64,000 nt of DNA from positions 5,475,126 through 5,539,125 of the forward strand of contig CAJNOP010000001.1 in NCBI GenBank assembly GCA_905250075.1. Reading direction: 5' to 3'. Origin of the DNA: Rotaria sp. Silwood1 (lineage: Eukaryota; Rotifera; Eurotatoria; Philodinida; Philodinidae). The first letter of the stretch is position 1. The number at the start of each line of letters is the position of its first letter. The notes beneath the pieces were generated by a model. It was not told where the DNA came from. It did no database searches and worked only from the letters and a program-made list of their open reading frames with translations. Below are positions 48,814 through 62,971 of the stretch, one piece after another. The position numbers and the translations under genes are program-made.

Positions 48814-51635
48814 AAAGAATCAGTTGCACAACATGTGAAATATTAAAAACTATCATCAATTAAGAACATCTATGGTTGCAGTACTCTACCAGTTATTGAT
48901 GCAAAACATATTTTAGTTAATATTACTACAATAGAAAATTTCATCAAGATCTTATCTGTGATAGCTGGTACTAAAAAAACTTCACTAATAAAATCAAATC
49001 ATCCGAAATCTACTTTGATATTTAATGCAGTTATGATGATTATTATAATAAAATGTGTCGAATGAACATTATCGATCATTTAAGTAAATTTGACAAAAAT
49101 CATTCAACGAAAAGTTTATAAAAAAAAGTCGCTAATATATTTAAATGGTCTTTCTACTGCATTCAGTAAAATATTGATATATTCATTGTTTACGGTCGAA
49201 ATTTTGAATAGATTAAAAGCAAGTAGGAGGTATTTAGATAGTTTCTGGACAATCAGAGATATATCTATTGAAAAAAAGACTTTATCTAATTTTTCTCTTA
49301 CGTTTTTAACAAAATCAATTGAAATTTGTATTTTATTGGTTACGATATTTTATTCTGATTTGTTTAAATAGACAAGTATATTGCAATATGATATCAAATA
49401 TCTCGATATTGATTATGAAGAAAGTAGAACATGGCAAACAATTTAATAAATCAGATTTCTTCAACTAGTAACACATTTTTGCATCTGAAACTATCGTTTG
49501 TCTCATACATAAGATATATTTGAAATGAAAATATTGTCCAGGATTGGCGTCTACAATCAAGGAATTTTTCTTTAGTCGATTTTACATTCTACTCTCATTC
49601 TCAAGATCACGAGGGAAAAGTATAAAGATAGATAATTATTTCTCTGATTGAAGGTTTTCTGATCCAACGAAACTTTGTATTTTATCAAAACGTGTTAAGA
49701 ACAATATTCGTCAAAAAATTAAATAAAAAAATTTCTTTGTCATATTAAAGAACAAGAAAAAGGCTTCATTTATCAAACCTCATCAAAAAAAGTACAAAAA
49801 CAAATCGAAAAGAAGCTAGAAGTTAAATAGATAGATCATTTTAATGTATTGTAATAACATACAGTCACAAATCAAATATTTCTGTAGCAAGGTTAGCTTT
49901 TTTTGGCAATTACATATTCCTGAGTCAATATTTGAGAACAGATATAAATGAATAATAGTAAAGGTAGATCAATAATTGATGAAATTTATTTTGAAAAAAA
50001 AAAATTATAAAATCAGATATTTTTTCGTACTCATTTACAAACGAAAAAACTTTTATTTTGTCGATTAATTTTTCAAAAATCGTTTTTTTAATATGTCAAA
50101 TTTATTTTGTCGCAGTTTTACTCTATCTAGAAGTACAAAATGATACCATATGTAGGCATACTGAAAACGCCATAATATCACGCGTATTTACATGTTAAAA
50201 ATAGGCTTCGTTTTGGACGTAACGATTTGATAAGACAATCAACAGTTGTCTTATTTAATTGTTGAAGTGTTGAATGAATCATACACAAACACACATATAT
50301 ATATATACATACAAGAAGCGTTTGAGACAGATAGATAGCATTAGAAGACTTCTGATATTTCTATTTCTAAACATAGACATATCTAAATGTCCTGGAATCG
50401 TTGCAAACATTTCGTCAGTTATTTCTAGCAAAAAAATATATCATTTCTGCGTCGCAAGGTTCCGACAAATACTACGAAGTAATCATCATCGAAGAAACAG
50501 ATATTGAGATGAATTTATTCTTGGTCCTTGATTCAGTTCTGACATCTTTACGCTACTGGAATATAGAGATAGTTCCTATACATAAATTGTGATCAGAACA
50601 TGCCTATTGATATCTAGTCACAAATCAATCATTGACAATTAAACAATACGTACTATTTCTAGTTATCAATCAACTTCATAGAATTTATAACAATAGCCTC
50701 AATATTGAAGTCGTCTCCCAAAAATCAATTTTCGGCGAGATGCATTCAAATAACAAGAGTCAAAAACCACTCATTCGGCAAATTCAAATTCTATGTGAAT
50801 TTGCAATCTACACACTTAGTTTTTTTTGTGTTGAAAGAACACATCGGGACGCAGATTTTGACAGAACCCTTTTTCCTAAATCGTTAACTTTTAAGTCAAT
50901 GTCTTGGAAAACTCGCAAAAAATGATGCTTTAAGTATAAAAGTACTTCTACAAACGAAATAAAGGAATTGGCTACAATGAATCTCCCTCAAAAATTCTGA
51001 TATACGTGATCAAAAAAGCATAATTAGAGTAAAAACAAAAAAATTTTCCTGATTTTTTTTTTTCTGAAAACGATATATTTTTCGAGTAGTTGATGACAGA
51101 AATCATCAAAAATTTTGACAAAAAAAAAGATGCTAAATAAAAAAAAAACGTCATTTTTGAAAAATCAAATCTAGAACTAGTCTATCATGCATTTATCTTA
51201 ATTTCGCTAATTGTGACAAAAATTGACTTTTTTCTGAGTCGAGAAAGTCTTAAGAAAAAGATTTTTTATCAAGCATGTATATGCAACAACTTCAAATGAT
51301 TCAATGTTGTTATACTTTAAATTATTATTTTTGATATATTTTTGTACAGAAATGTAATAACATATTGTTATGATTATTTCAGAGAAGAAAATCATATTTA
51401 GAAAAGACAATTGTAACATAGTTATGAAGCACATTAAAGTTTATTTTATCTATATTTTTCAAGCAACAATATAAGATCTAGATGTGTATACCTAGAAAAA
51501 ATGTTATTCGTTTCAAATGATACTATAGAAATGTCACATAGTAACAAACTTATGAAAAGAATAGCATATGTATCCAATAAAAAGACAAAGAGAACTCTGG
51601 AAACAAAAAATCTAGACAAAATTATAAAAAACTTT
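48814..51635. other. Intergenic, nothing firmly recognised
   Basis: A loosely open stretch at about 48890-49371 could be a remnant of a coding region, but I see no family and several stops interrupt it. The other ORFs (50274-50925) are overlapping and unlike proteins. Confidence 0.4.
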
Positions 51636-54600
51636 TTACAAAGTAAAATATGGTCGACGTGTTAATGTCAAACATTGCTGTTGTAAGCGATTAAGATCAT
51701 TGTTTTGCCTTGTTTTTGATGACATAGCAACAGCTTGTTGAAGAATATTTCGATAACGATATACTGTTGATGGTAAAAAATGACAAAAAAGTAAAAGTGC
51801 TGCTATTATATCAAGATTTGGTAATGATTCTAGATTTAATAATAATGAATTAATTTTTTTTCATAATTTTATTTGAATGTTTACCTTGTTTTGTTTGAAT
51901 CATAGAATTTGATTGTTTCATTGCACATTCGAATAATGTTTGAGTCATTAATGGATTTAAACCAGATGTTGTACGAAATATTGATTCAAATAAATAAAGC
52001 TGAAAAAAATGCGCATATATATATATATATATTAATAAAATAAATATTTAAAATTATTTACTTTTTGTTTTGGTAATTTCATTAATTGATTTAGTCTTCT
52101 ATAATAATCTAATTCTCGTTGAAAATCATCAAGAAATGGGATTTTTTTATTATTATTTGTGATTGAACTTGTTAGAAGACGAAGACGTAATGATAGAATA
52201 CCATCTAATAATAATGTTTTGATTGCCTAGAATATTAAATAATAATAAAATATTCTATAAAAATAATAATTTATGAATATATTTAGTTGTCGGAGCTCTC
52301 CACTTTCTTGTTGCACTGTCCTTTTCATTGCATATATCAAATTTCGTGAATGCAATGCAACAACAATGCACAAGAGGCTGAAGACAAAAGCATAATCAAC
52401 CAAAGATAACAAACCTACCATATCCAAATTATCTTCATTATTATTAATATAACATGTCTCAATCTTAGATGATGTTAATAATTGACTTGATTGTCCTAAT
52501 TGTTCAAGTAATAATATTCTTGTTGAATTTGTTTCATCATCATAATTAGTTAATATAGTAAGTATAATATGAATAGTTTCAATAATCTTAATATATTGTT
52601 TACTATATGAAATAAATAAATTAAAAACATAAATGAATTTAATTGAAAAAGAGAACAACATACTTAACAAGTTTTTTTGATTGTGCCATATAATAGATAG
52701 TTTTGTTTGATGAATTTATTTGTCGAAGTAAATCTGTTGATGTTATATTATTTATATTTTGTTTATCATTTGAAATACAACTTATAACTTGTAAACTATG
52801 TTGCCACCATGAAAATAGATCAAGTTCATTTATATTTTTAATTATACATTGTTGTTGTTGTTGTTGTTGTTCATTTTGAAATAAAAGTTGATTTTGTATA
52901 TTATTATAAAGAATATATTGAAAAAATTGAATACGTATTGATTCTAGAAATAATTTATTTTTAAATAAATAAATATTTGTTTCATATATGAATTGATTTA
53001 AACGATCAATATCTAATAACCATATATCATTAATATCAATTGGTACAAGAAATTTTAATAAATATGATATAAATATAGGAAATAATCCATCTAATTTTTT
53101 AAATGTTAATGCCGATAGAAAACAAATTTCATTTCTTTTATTTTTATCTAATTTTTTTCCTGAATTTATAGATGTATTTATTGTTAATAAAAACAAGTTT
53201 AAAATATTTAATAATGATTTTGAATAGCGATATTCTATTTTCCATAATTGTAAATAACAATCATTTAATTCACGATTATAATTACGTGTATCTATTGATT
53301 TAGTCCAACCTGACCAATATGTTAACCAACGTCCAACAAATATAATATTAAGAAAGAAACGAATTATTTGCCATGTTATGGAAGACAAATAATAAATATA
53401 TGTATTATCAATTGATATATAAAGTTTTTCACAACATTTTCGATAATATATATATGCTTCGTTTAACTGATTCTTTCAAAAATAAAACAAAATTTACAAT
53501 TATACTTTGATCTGATTTAGAAATATTCGAAACAGCTCCTCGCCACAGATTACTTCACAGATAAACTCTTATAAAACTAACTTCAAAGTGTTTAGAAAGT
53601 TTAAATTTTTTATGAATAACTATGGTTGCTTTATTGAATTAACGATTAGTTATAAAATCATTCAAATAGAAATATTTTCTTGTTGTAGTAGTTGATTTTT
53701 ATATGTCTGTCTGTGGAAGAATGATAACTTATTAATTGACGAAATTTCAGAATTCTTTTCGAGGATTATAGAGAATGGCTCTTAGCAAAGAAAAAATGAA
53801 AATCTTTTTTATCAGTTCATGTCATAAAAGGCAATGATCACTTTGAAATCATATATTAAAGTATTTCCTTCCCTTACGATTATCCTACCGAACTGCGTTA
53901 TTACTACTAGAACAAAATAATTGGAAATAATTCATCTTATTATTAACATACTTCATTTATAAGTGCATCTGCTTTTTTCTTATAAACATAATATTCATCC
54001 ATATCTAATTCATGTACGATGGGTTCTCCATGAACAAAAATTTTTACAAGACAAACAAGACATATTGCTATATTGAGCATCCATGCAATAAGATGTTTCC
54101 ATGATATACTCAAAAATACTAAATAAAAAAAAGAAAAAAAAAAAATAATTCAATTGGAAGAAAAATTTTTATTACATAATGTATTAACATTTTCATTATC
54201 TTTTACTGCTTGTAATGTTCTTGAACTGAGAGTTGATTGTATTTCAGTTGTACCACCATTATTCGATGAATGAATACGATCAAGTAAATAATTAAATGGA
54301 TTTATTATAAGTACACATAACATAAAACAACATAAGACTAATCGTGATCCATCAACCATACCTCGTTTACTTTTCGTTGGTTTTTTTCCTTTATAATCAA
54401 AAGAAATTATTGAAAAAAGAAAAAAATGATTATTTGTTTATTTATTTTACTTTTTCTAGCAGGGTTATATACTTCACCATTTGAATCAGTACTAAATATT
54501 GATGTTGGATTTTTCGTCGAAGAAATTTTACCCGATGATTGTACATCAACATCATTACTTGGACGATCAGTGCCTGAATCGAAGAAAGAAGAAATAATAA

Positions 54601-56333
54601 ATCGCAGTGTAGATAAAGGCTTTTTATAGGGAAATATAAGCTAATGCTCTTTTCTTTTTTTTTTTTCTTTTTTTTTCTTTCTCAAGTACACTCGCATTAT
54701 CTAAAACTAATAAAAGAAGAAAGCAATCAATGCTATGGAACGAGTGATGACAGCAGCTTACTGCTTTGTGTCTATCTATCGTTTGAATGTAACAGGTCTC
54801 ATGAGACAAGAAAAAAAGACGACAAATCAAAATAAAATAAAATAGAATATTGAAATATCTATTAAAATAATTAGATATTCAACAGATGAAAAAATGATTA
54901 TAAACATACTTGTCAAATTTAATTGTTTCAAGATGTTTTTCAAGGTACTATTTTCTTCTTCTAATCGACGATTAGTTGATTGAAGTTGTCGAATATATTC
55001 AATTGTATGTCGAAGTATACCAGATTTTTGGATCTATTCAATACGAAAAAAAAACACTTTTCAACACATGATTAGTCTTTATTTAGTAGATGAGATAATC
55101 TAGAAGATAGACTGCATCTAATCAGTAAGCTGTCGAACAGAAAAAAAAAGAAGAAAGAAAACCAATTGCTCTGTCCATGTTATCAACTGACGATAGACTT
55201 ATCTATTGCCACTCTAATCAATCTTTTTCATTTTTTTTTCTAACTACTTATTCGCCTACCTTTCCATCAGTAACTGCTACAATTTCTTTCAATTCATTTA
55301 TTTTTTCATTAATACTAGATCGATATCGTTTTTCAATTGCAGTATGTGATAATTTTCGTCGAGAACGATTACCATTTCCATTTACAATGATTGATTCAGT
55401 ATTATTATTATTATTATTATTATTTTCTGTTAATGAGTCTTGATGACTAAATTTATCTGAACTATTAGAAATAAGATTATGACTTGTTTGGTGAACAATT
55501 CTTAAAGGAATATTATTTGCAATAATAGTACTATTTTCAAGAAGAGTGGAAATTGTATTAGCACTTGTTGTCGATGTATTCGGAATAGAACGCATTAACT
55601 AGAAAAGATCGAGAATTTTCAAAAAAGAAACAAGATAAAAATGATCTTATGCTTACTGCTTGAAATTGATCGTAGGTAATTGTAATTGGTTCAGGTTTCT
55701 CAATTAACTTAGGAAACTGAACAGATGATAATGATGATTGAGAGCAGTTCATTGTTTGTTGTCTTGTAAAAATGATTTGATCTACTTGACAGTTAGATGT
55801 ATTCGTCGATGCAAACTAATACATAATCACAAATATAGTATTACTTTTTTACTTTTACAGTACTTCATGATGATCTGTTGGCAAACAGCTTGAAGCAGAG
55901 AACGGCAATTCATTATTTGTTTGTTGCTGTTGATATTGTTCAATTAATAATTTGAATACTTCTGGAGACAGTACTTCGTCGAATTCTGTTTGAAGAGTTT
56001 GTCCGTTATTGTCAATTGCTGCTGAATGTAAAGTAGTCTTGTATGATGAAGGAAGATCAGAAGATGTATGCAAGGAGTTTATATCATTTGTCGAACTATC
56101 AATACATTGGATATCGTTTGTATTGACATCGAAGTCTGAGAGAAGATCAGTAAGAACACCATCTGATAAATTTAAATCATATGTTAAATAATCTTGTATA
56201 TTAATATAAAATCAAAAATTCATTTTCATATTAAGACAAAAAAGAGATATATCTTACCGTCTAACACTGTTGAGGTAACGTTTAACGATTTCGGTGATTG
56301 AAACTCATCATATTGATGCAATTTTCTACTCAT
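51636..56333 (-). CDS. SREBP: Sterol regulatory element-binding protein (SREBP)
   Basis: Membrane-bound bHLH-zipper factor, released by S1P and S2P to switch on lipid synthesis genes. Thirteen exons give 1032 aa: 56333-56258, 56192-55864, 55815-55657, 55598-55260, 55033-54910, 54573-54451, 54388-54176, 54118-53952, 53472-52664, 52602-52317, 52226-52062, 51999-51885 and 51829-51636. The bHLH (about 272-325) is SHTAIEKRYRSSINEKINEL, with the Tyr diagnostic of SREBPs, followed by a zipper. The stretch VDGSRLVLCC at residue 395 matches the DRSR-x-LLC region where S2P cuts at Leu-Cys, and it leads into the first membrane helix. A luminal loop of about 45 residues follows. The second helix (AWMLNIAICLVCLVKIF) ends in HGEP as in other SREBPs, and a 550-residue regulatory domain for SCAP follows. 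The donor at 52315-52316 (GTGCAA) is the weakest junction. Intron 8 (53473-53951) is empty. Confidence 0.92.
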
Positions 56334-57032
56334 TCTTTCCCTTATTCTTATTGTTTACATAGAAAAATAAAATAGAGTAATACATTTTTATTTCGTTGCT
56401 ACCAATATTCGAAGCATCACGCCATTCTATGCAGACCGATAGATGACTCATCGTACTGTCAAAGCGTTCTTGGCAACAGTGATGATTGCTTCACACGAAT
56501 ATCCTATTAGAAATTTCATGATATAACTGTCGCAATAAATATCAAATTGATTCGAATGTGTACTAATAAGATATTATGGAAGTTTTCAAATACTTCATAT
56601 CAAAATTAATGTAGATGTCGTCGTTAGGTATGAAAAAATTGACTCTTATAACTTTTGTAAGATGTAGCTCAGTTAATTCTGAAAGTCATATTGATTCATT
56701 TCATATAAAATCTATTCTATATTGATGTTTGACCTTTTCGATTCACATTTACATTGATATTACATGATGAATAAATACGATTCTGTATAGTACTATAAGG
56801 ACAGCAGCAATAGTTTACTTTCTGTTGACTTGATACTTATCAAATAGAAGCTAAACATTAAGCGATTTTTGTAGTCAAAATAGTATATAAAATATTTTCA
56901 TTAGAATTTCGTTTTTCTTTTAAAGTTTATTAACAAATGATAGGTATAGTATTAGTGATTAATAAAAAGAGGAAAACTAATAAATATTTGATATCCATTG
57001 ATGATTATAAAAAAAGAACAAATCCATAACGA
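56334..57032. promoter_or_regulatory. Spacer with SREBP promoter and nicotinamidase 3' UTR
   Basis: 699 bp with no repeat or ORF of note. I looked for a sterol-response or E-box element that would suggest autoregulation and saw no convincing one. Confidence 0.35.
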
Positions 57033-58097
57033 TTATTGTTGTATGTAGTTTTTCACTTGATTAGATTGAATAACTCGGCCATGTTTCTGTGTAAATTCAT
57101 CAAGTCTTTCCTTGATTGTTTTTGGATCTACTCCGCGACTTGCATCTTCAATCAGAAATGTTTTATAACCATGTTCTAATGCATCAATTGCTGTAAAATA
57201 TACACAATAGTCTGTTGCTAGACCAGTAAGAAATACTTGTGTAACTTGTTTTTCTGTTAATGATTTATGTAATGTTGTTTCACTTAATTTTAAATTATCC
57301 CAAAAAGCTGAATATGAATCAATATCGGATTTTGTTCCTTTATATATATGAATAACTGATATATTTCGTGTATTCTTTTCATCGATTACTTTCAAATCCG
57401 GATGAAGTTCAGCACCAGATGTTTTCTGAACACAATGTGCAGGCCAAAGAATTTGTTCCATACGAGCAACACCAGGAATATCAAATATTGCCGTTGAATA
57501 AGGACGAAGATCAGCTAAAGGTGTTGAATCATTAGTAAGATATTGTGAACGAAGACGAAGACTATCAAAAAACGATATGTGATCACTAGGATGCCAATCA
57601 TGACTATAAACAACTACATCGAAATCTATGGAATCAAGAAGATGATTTATAACTGGAACAACTTCTTCACCATTATGTTTAGATGGACATTTTCGAAGAG
57701 AAAGACTTCCATTAATAAAATCATGTTGTACATCAATAATCAGAAGAGCATTAACTGGTCGACTAGAAGATTGTTGTTGATCTATGGAAATTAATAGATA
57801 AATAAAAATAAAATTAATATAAATGATTAAAATTTCTTTGTTTTAAGAGATCTAAGAAAAACAGAGGAACTCACCATCTGCTAGTGAAGTATAACGAGAT
57901 TTGAATAAATCTATTATATTACGGTTACTATCATCGATTTTATTCAATAACTGATTCATACTATTATTGAGTAATAATTCAACTCGATTGAGTTGTTCTG
58001 ATACATTATTCAATTGTTCCTTAATTTCATTATATTCTGATACTGCACTCATAGTTGAAAAGAAAGTGAAAGTTAGCAAGAATAATGATTTTTGCAT
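57033..58097 (-). CDS. Nicotinamidase (isochorismatase family) with secretory leader
   Basis: Hydrolyses nicotinamide to nicotinic acid and ammonia in NAD salvage. Exons 58097-57875 and 57781-57033 give 323 aa. The catalytic triad is visible: Asp91 in LLIIDVQHDF, Lys222 in YKGTKSD, and Cys267 in LATDYCVYFTAIDA. Metal ligands lie in SHDWHPSDHISF, the nicotinamidase hallmark. Residues 1-18 (MQKSLFLLTFTFFSTMSA) form a signal peptide or anchor. Residues 20-70 look like a coiled coil (repeated LLNN, EQLN heptads). This leader is unusual, since most nicotinamidases are cytosolic and begin near residue 80 of this protein. Animals with this enzyme include insects and nematodes but not vertebrates. 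The start is the only in-frame ATG before the leader. Confidence 0.9.
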
Positions 58098-61000
58098 ATC
58101 AATATGATATATTGGAGCGATGTATAAAATATGACAGCTACACTAACAAAACGGCAGATAAATAAAAAAATATCTCTCAACACTTACAGTTATATAAGTC
58201 TGTTAGTCGCCTTAATCGACTTTCAGCTATCATCGAATGTTGTTGGATGAAAATCTGCAGTCCAGAGAGTATATTTTCTATCGATGAATCATAAAAAAAA
58301 GCAATAAAGTACATACACTGTTGTGTAAATAAATCAATAATCAAAAAGTTATGCGCGCATACATACATAGAATGATAAATAATTAGGAGTTCGTAACTAT
58401 AACATAGCTACAAAAAAGCATCGTGAGATTTTTATGAAAAATCACATTTATTCGAGGTTTCGATAGGTGATTAGTTGTCAAAATCTTGAATAAATATGAT
58501 TTCAAACAAAAACATCCATCACTGTTTTTCATAGCAGTATTGTACTCACTAATCTCCTGCTTACATTCTACTATTCTTCAATCTCATTATTTATCTAGTA
58601 CTTTCTTCACATGTAAGAAATAACAGTCGACCTATACAGAATAGGACACTCTGATTTTCTTTTTTGTTTTTGAAGATAACAACACAGTTTAAAAACATAT
58701 TTTAAGATCGTTCGATAGGGAACTTTTTGTTTCATAAAACTATCAACTTCGTTCTTCATAAAAAGTTTTTATGAAGAAGAAAAATCAAAAAAAGTGACAG
58801 CTACTCGATCATTGAACTGCGACTGTCAAAAAAACAGAACAATTATTAAAAATATGTATAAATATCAGTTCCACCGAACTTCGAAATATGCTACATCTTG
58901 CGATTTTTCGTAATTCTATCAAAAACAAACAAAAAAAAGAACAACTTTTCAAGCAAAAATTAGAAAGCGACACAAAAGATTTTTTCTACCATCTTCATGC
59001 CATTGAAAACAATTTAAAGATTTACGTCGTCTGGTTTCAATATTATATCATTTTATTCACAATAAAATTCTGTGTCCAATAATGATAATGATAAACTGTT
59101 CATTGAAAATACTAATCTTTGAAAACAGGAGTTTTGAAAATCTAAGTAAAACAAAATACTAACAGGTGTTAGTGCCAAACATTTTGTATCTGAACGACGC
59201 CATTACGAGCTATGATAAAATCTTTAGATTATAGGCCATAATACGTTTAATCTATCGATGCCAAATATGAAGTATTCGGCATCACCTTGGATAAATACGA
59301 GCTTGCACCAATCATTAGATGTCCGTAGAAAATAATAGGAGGGCGCAGTTAGGCAGTGAAGCAGCGATCAATCTTTCCAATTTTTCATCGACAAGAAACA
59401 ACTTATTAAAACAACGAAGTCCACTTTTTTGTAGAGCGAAAAATTCTTTACTACATGAGCTTAGAATGATGCCTTTAAACAATATTTCGTTCATCAAAAC
59501 GCATAAAATCAAATTGTCATTATTTATTGACCATTCATTAATTTCTTTGATTATCTAAAGATATCGTAAAAAAACTTAGGTACATTCAATGAAAAGGATT
59601 CTCTTTTTACTAATGAGTCCAGATCTTAATAAATAAATAAATTCATAATATTTATTCTATTCCATTTCGTATTTAACATGTTACACTTGTGATCTTTAGA
59701 AGTTTGTGTTCACAACTATTAAACAAGTCTTTATTTATTTAGTTTTTACATCATATGTTGATGGTCTATATTATTAATATATGATTAAATCTTCTGCATC
59801 AAAGAAATAAAATTATATGTCTGATAAGATCATTAGTAAGTCATACCAAGCAAACATAATTACTTCTTCTATTGAAATCGTTTCTGATTAATATTTTCAT
59901 TAGAGAAGTTTCTCTATATCTTACTTTCAGATTATAAAACTTTAAAATCATTCTTAAAATTTTTGCAATCGAACATTGATTATATTTACTTTGGAGTAAA
60001 CAAAGATTCATAATAATTTATTCAGTCTTTAAATCCAAGAATAAAGAAGTAAATACACTTAGTAAATTCCATTGTTTCATAGTTTCAACCGTTATATATT
60101 TGCCAAAGTTTGTTTTAAAGTTTTGATAATATTTAATATTTGAAGTTCTAGTAGAAAAATCGATAATACTTGATTACTGTTTTTCTAAAAGAAAAGTTAT
60201 TACAATAATTTCATATATACCTCTAGGATGGTCAAAGAAAAAGAAAGAATTCACTTATAATTTACATGACAAACATGAACTCTTTGAATATCAGTTTAAA
60301 AAAATTGGATTCCTAACTATTTTACAATTATTACAATCACACACACCTGTGAACAAAAACCTTCTTCTCTCCCTATCTTCTCCTTTCCATTTATTCTTTC
60401 CGCGCAGAATATCTTTAGTTGTACGTAAGTGAATGTTGATTATAAAGATGGTTTAAGTACTTTATTGTAGTGTAGGGTATGATAAATGACAATTTGTTTC
60501 AATGAAGAATAAACGTCTTTCAAGACAATTGAGCAACACTGCAGATAAGTTAAGTAATAGTATGTTTTATGACTCAATTATCTCGTTTTTTATATCTAAT
60601 AACTGCTGTACTGGTTTGAATCATTAAACTCTCTTCATCGTCGACTCTAATCTCTTTCGAGGAATGCGGTACACAAGATAATACACATATAGATAAAATG
60701 AAACTAGCAGAACATTCAGAAAAAACCAAAAAAAAGAGATAACTTAGCTATGAAGTATTCTGTCAACTAACTCATTTGTAACGTTATTCGATTGTATTAA
60801 ATGATATGCATTCTTCATTGATGCAAGTCATAATCGATCATAGACTACACTAATATACAGTATTTGAGCCACTCTTGTAACTAGGATTCACTTGAGATCA
60901 AGGAGACACCATATGAAAAGAACGAAAATGGAAAGACTGTTGCCCGTCGGTGTAGGTAAGATTAACTGAATAAAAAAACAGATTAATTACATATGAATGA

Positions 61001-62971
61001 TTGAAGCATAAATACTTTAAAAAAATAAAAGTTGACGGTGATGAATAAATATCCACTTGTCTACCGTATTAAGTATATTTGAATGAAACATTAAAATATA
61101 TGGTTTGCTTGTTGTTCATGATTTTAAGAATAGAGTTGCATCATAGAATTCACAATCAACGAATTGTCAGATTAAATCAATAGCAACAATTTAGAGAAAT
61201 ATATATTACAATCTTAAAAAACTTTAATGATATGATAAATCTCTCGGTAAAATAATAAAAAGAAACAATTAAACTGAAGATAAGAACATGCTTATAAAAA
61301 ACTCGAGATAGGCTTTTGGGAGCCAGACACAATAAAACACGGAAAATATTTTGTACGACAATATAATCCAAATTGAATTGTTTTCGAAAGAAATGATTCA
61401 GCAACATGAACTATTTGTTGCCTTCAATATTTGAAGCATCAATATATGTTTTTATATAATCAGTAGACATAACAAAACTCAACTGAGAAATTTACATAGA
61501 TATGAATAGGTTATCGGTTGTTCATTTATATTATACTCAACTGTATACGAACATTGCTAATTCTAATCATTGACAAAATCTGTACAAGTAATATGTTTGA
61601 TAGTTATGATCGGTTTTCTAAAGAATACTGAAGTTCGTTTATATATGCTCTAATAAACATGTTGTATGATGTTATTTTATTTAGAATAATTATTTCCAAG
61701 CAGATTCATTTACAATTCAAAGATTATAAGTCTATCAATGACTATCTCTTAATTTGAATAAGTGTTTTGAAATTTCTTGAATATTGTCCATTTTTTCCTA
61801 ACGACTATGATGGAGAGAAGTTTAGTCGTCTATCGAGTTTTAGAGTGTGTGTTTTTATCCAGTGAAAGTGTCGCTTCGAAACAACAAGAAAAAGTAAAGA
61901 AAGAAAGAAAAAAATAGAAGAAAGTGAAGTTAAAGGAAGACTATAAAAAAATATGAGCTCGATCAACTTTGATAATTGTTTCTAGTGGATTCCTACTATT
62001 CATTGCAACCTACTCAAGCAGATACTATTTTTTTCCATCATATAATACTGATCTTTCGTATGTTGGTACATGCGTACTGGACTGTTGTCATCATTAATGC
62101 AATAATCATATCATTATTTGACCAGAGATCAGCAAAGTTGACTTTTCTTCCGATCGAAAACGAAATTATTTATCTATACATCTGATTTTCTCATCTTCGT
62201 CATAAGTAACAAGAATTGAAACATAAACAATAGATCCGATGGTAGTGAAATTGATTAAACTAAATGCTCCAAAAATATTTTTTTAGTGATTGCTAAAGAT
62301 GTTCAAGTCAAAAGGTAACTTTAATATACACTTAATGTATGTCTGTTCCACTACTTTGTTCTCGATGAATACGTAATTATTATATTCAAATATAGAAAGA
62401 AGAATAAAAGAATAACTGAAACGTAATGTAAGATCAGAGAGTATATCATAATAAAAGAATTTAAATATTAATTCACGATTTCATGTCGATGCTATATAAT
62501 AACATCACTACATATTTTAAATTTCTATCGGAAAACTCTACGGAAAGTCTCATGCTATTATACTTAATAGATGGCTTTTTGAATAGTCATCTAATAAAAA
62601 AAAACGTTTATTTCTTTTTTAAACTTTTGTTTTTCTTAAAAACTTAACTTCATTAATATCAACGGTTTTTTTCTTATTTTAGTTGCTGTTTTCTTTTCAT
62701 AATGAATTATTTTTCTATTACTTCGTTCAAGTTCTCACTAAGTCATTTTCTATTAAACATAATACTTTAATTGTTTCATGTCATGAATTCAATAAAAATT
62801 ATTGTCTTTTCAAAAATTATTTAGACTGTATTCTCTAGAATTAATTATTTATTCTATCAAGACTATTATGAAAGAATAATATAAATAAATAAATAATTAA
62901 TAGCGCTATTTGCTGAAGTTACTAAGAAATGAAATCAGAATGAATTTCTTGTTCAATTTACGTATAATAAT
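58098..62971. other. Gene desert, nothing recognised
   Basis: 4.9 kb without a supported gene. Small ORFs (58888-59082, 59315-59558 on both strands, 61177-61407, 61976-62185) have AT-driven composition. The last 100-200 bp should hold the RCAN promoter; repeated TAAATAAATAA lies near 62881-62900. Confidence 0.5.

Noticed and set aside
48890-49371. Possible decayed coding region
   Set aside because: The frame is partly open and hydrophobic, but no family motif could be named and AT-rich composition alone could explain it.
52227-52418. Alternative SREBP intron between codon ATG at 52419 and an AG at 52378
   Set aside because: The alternative reading frame leads to no in-phase donor; reading straight through keeps phase with the next exon.
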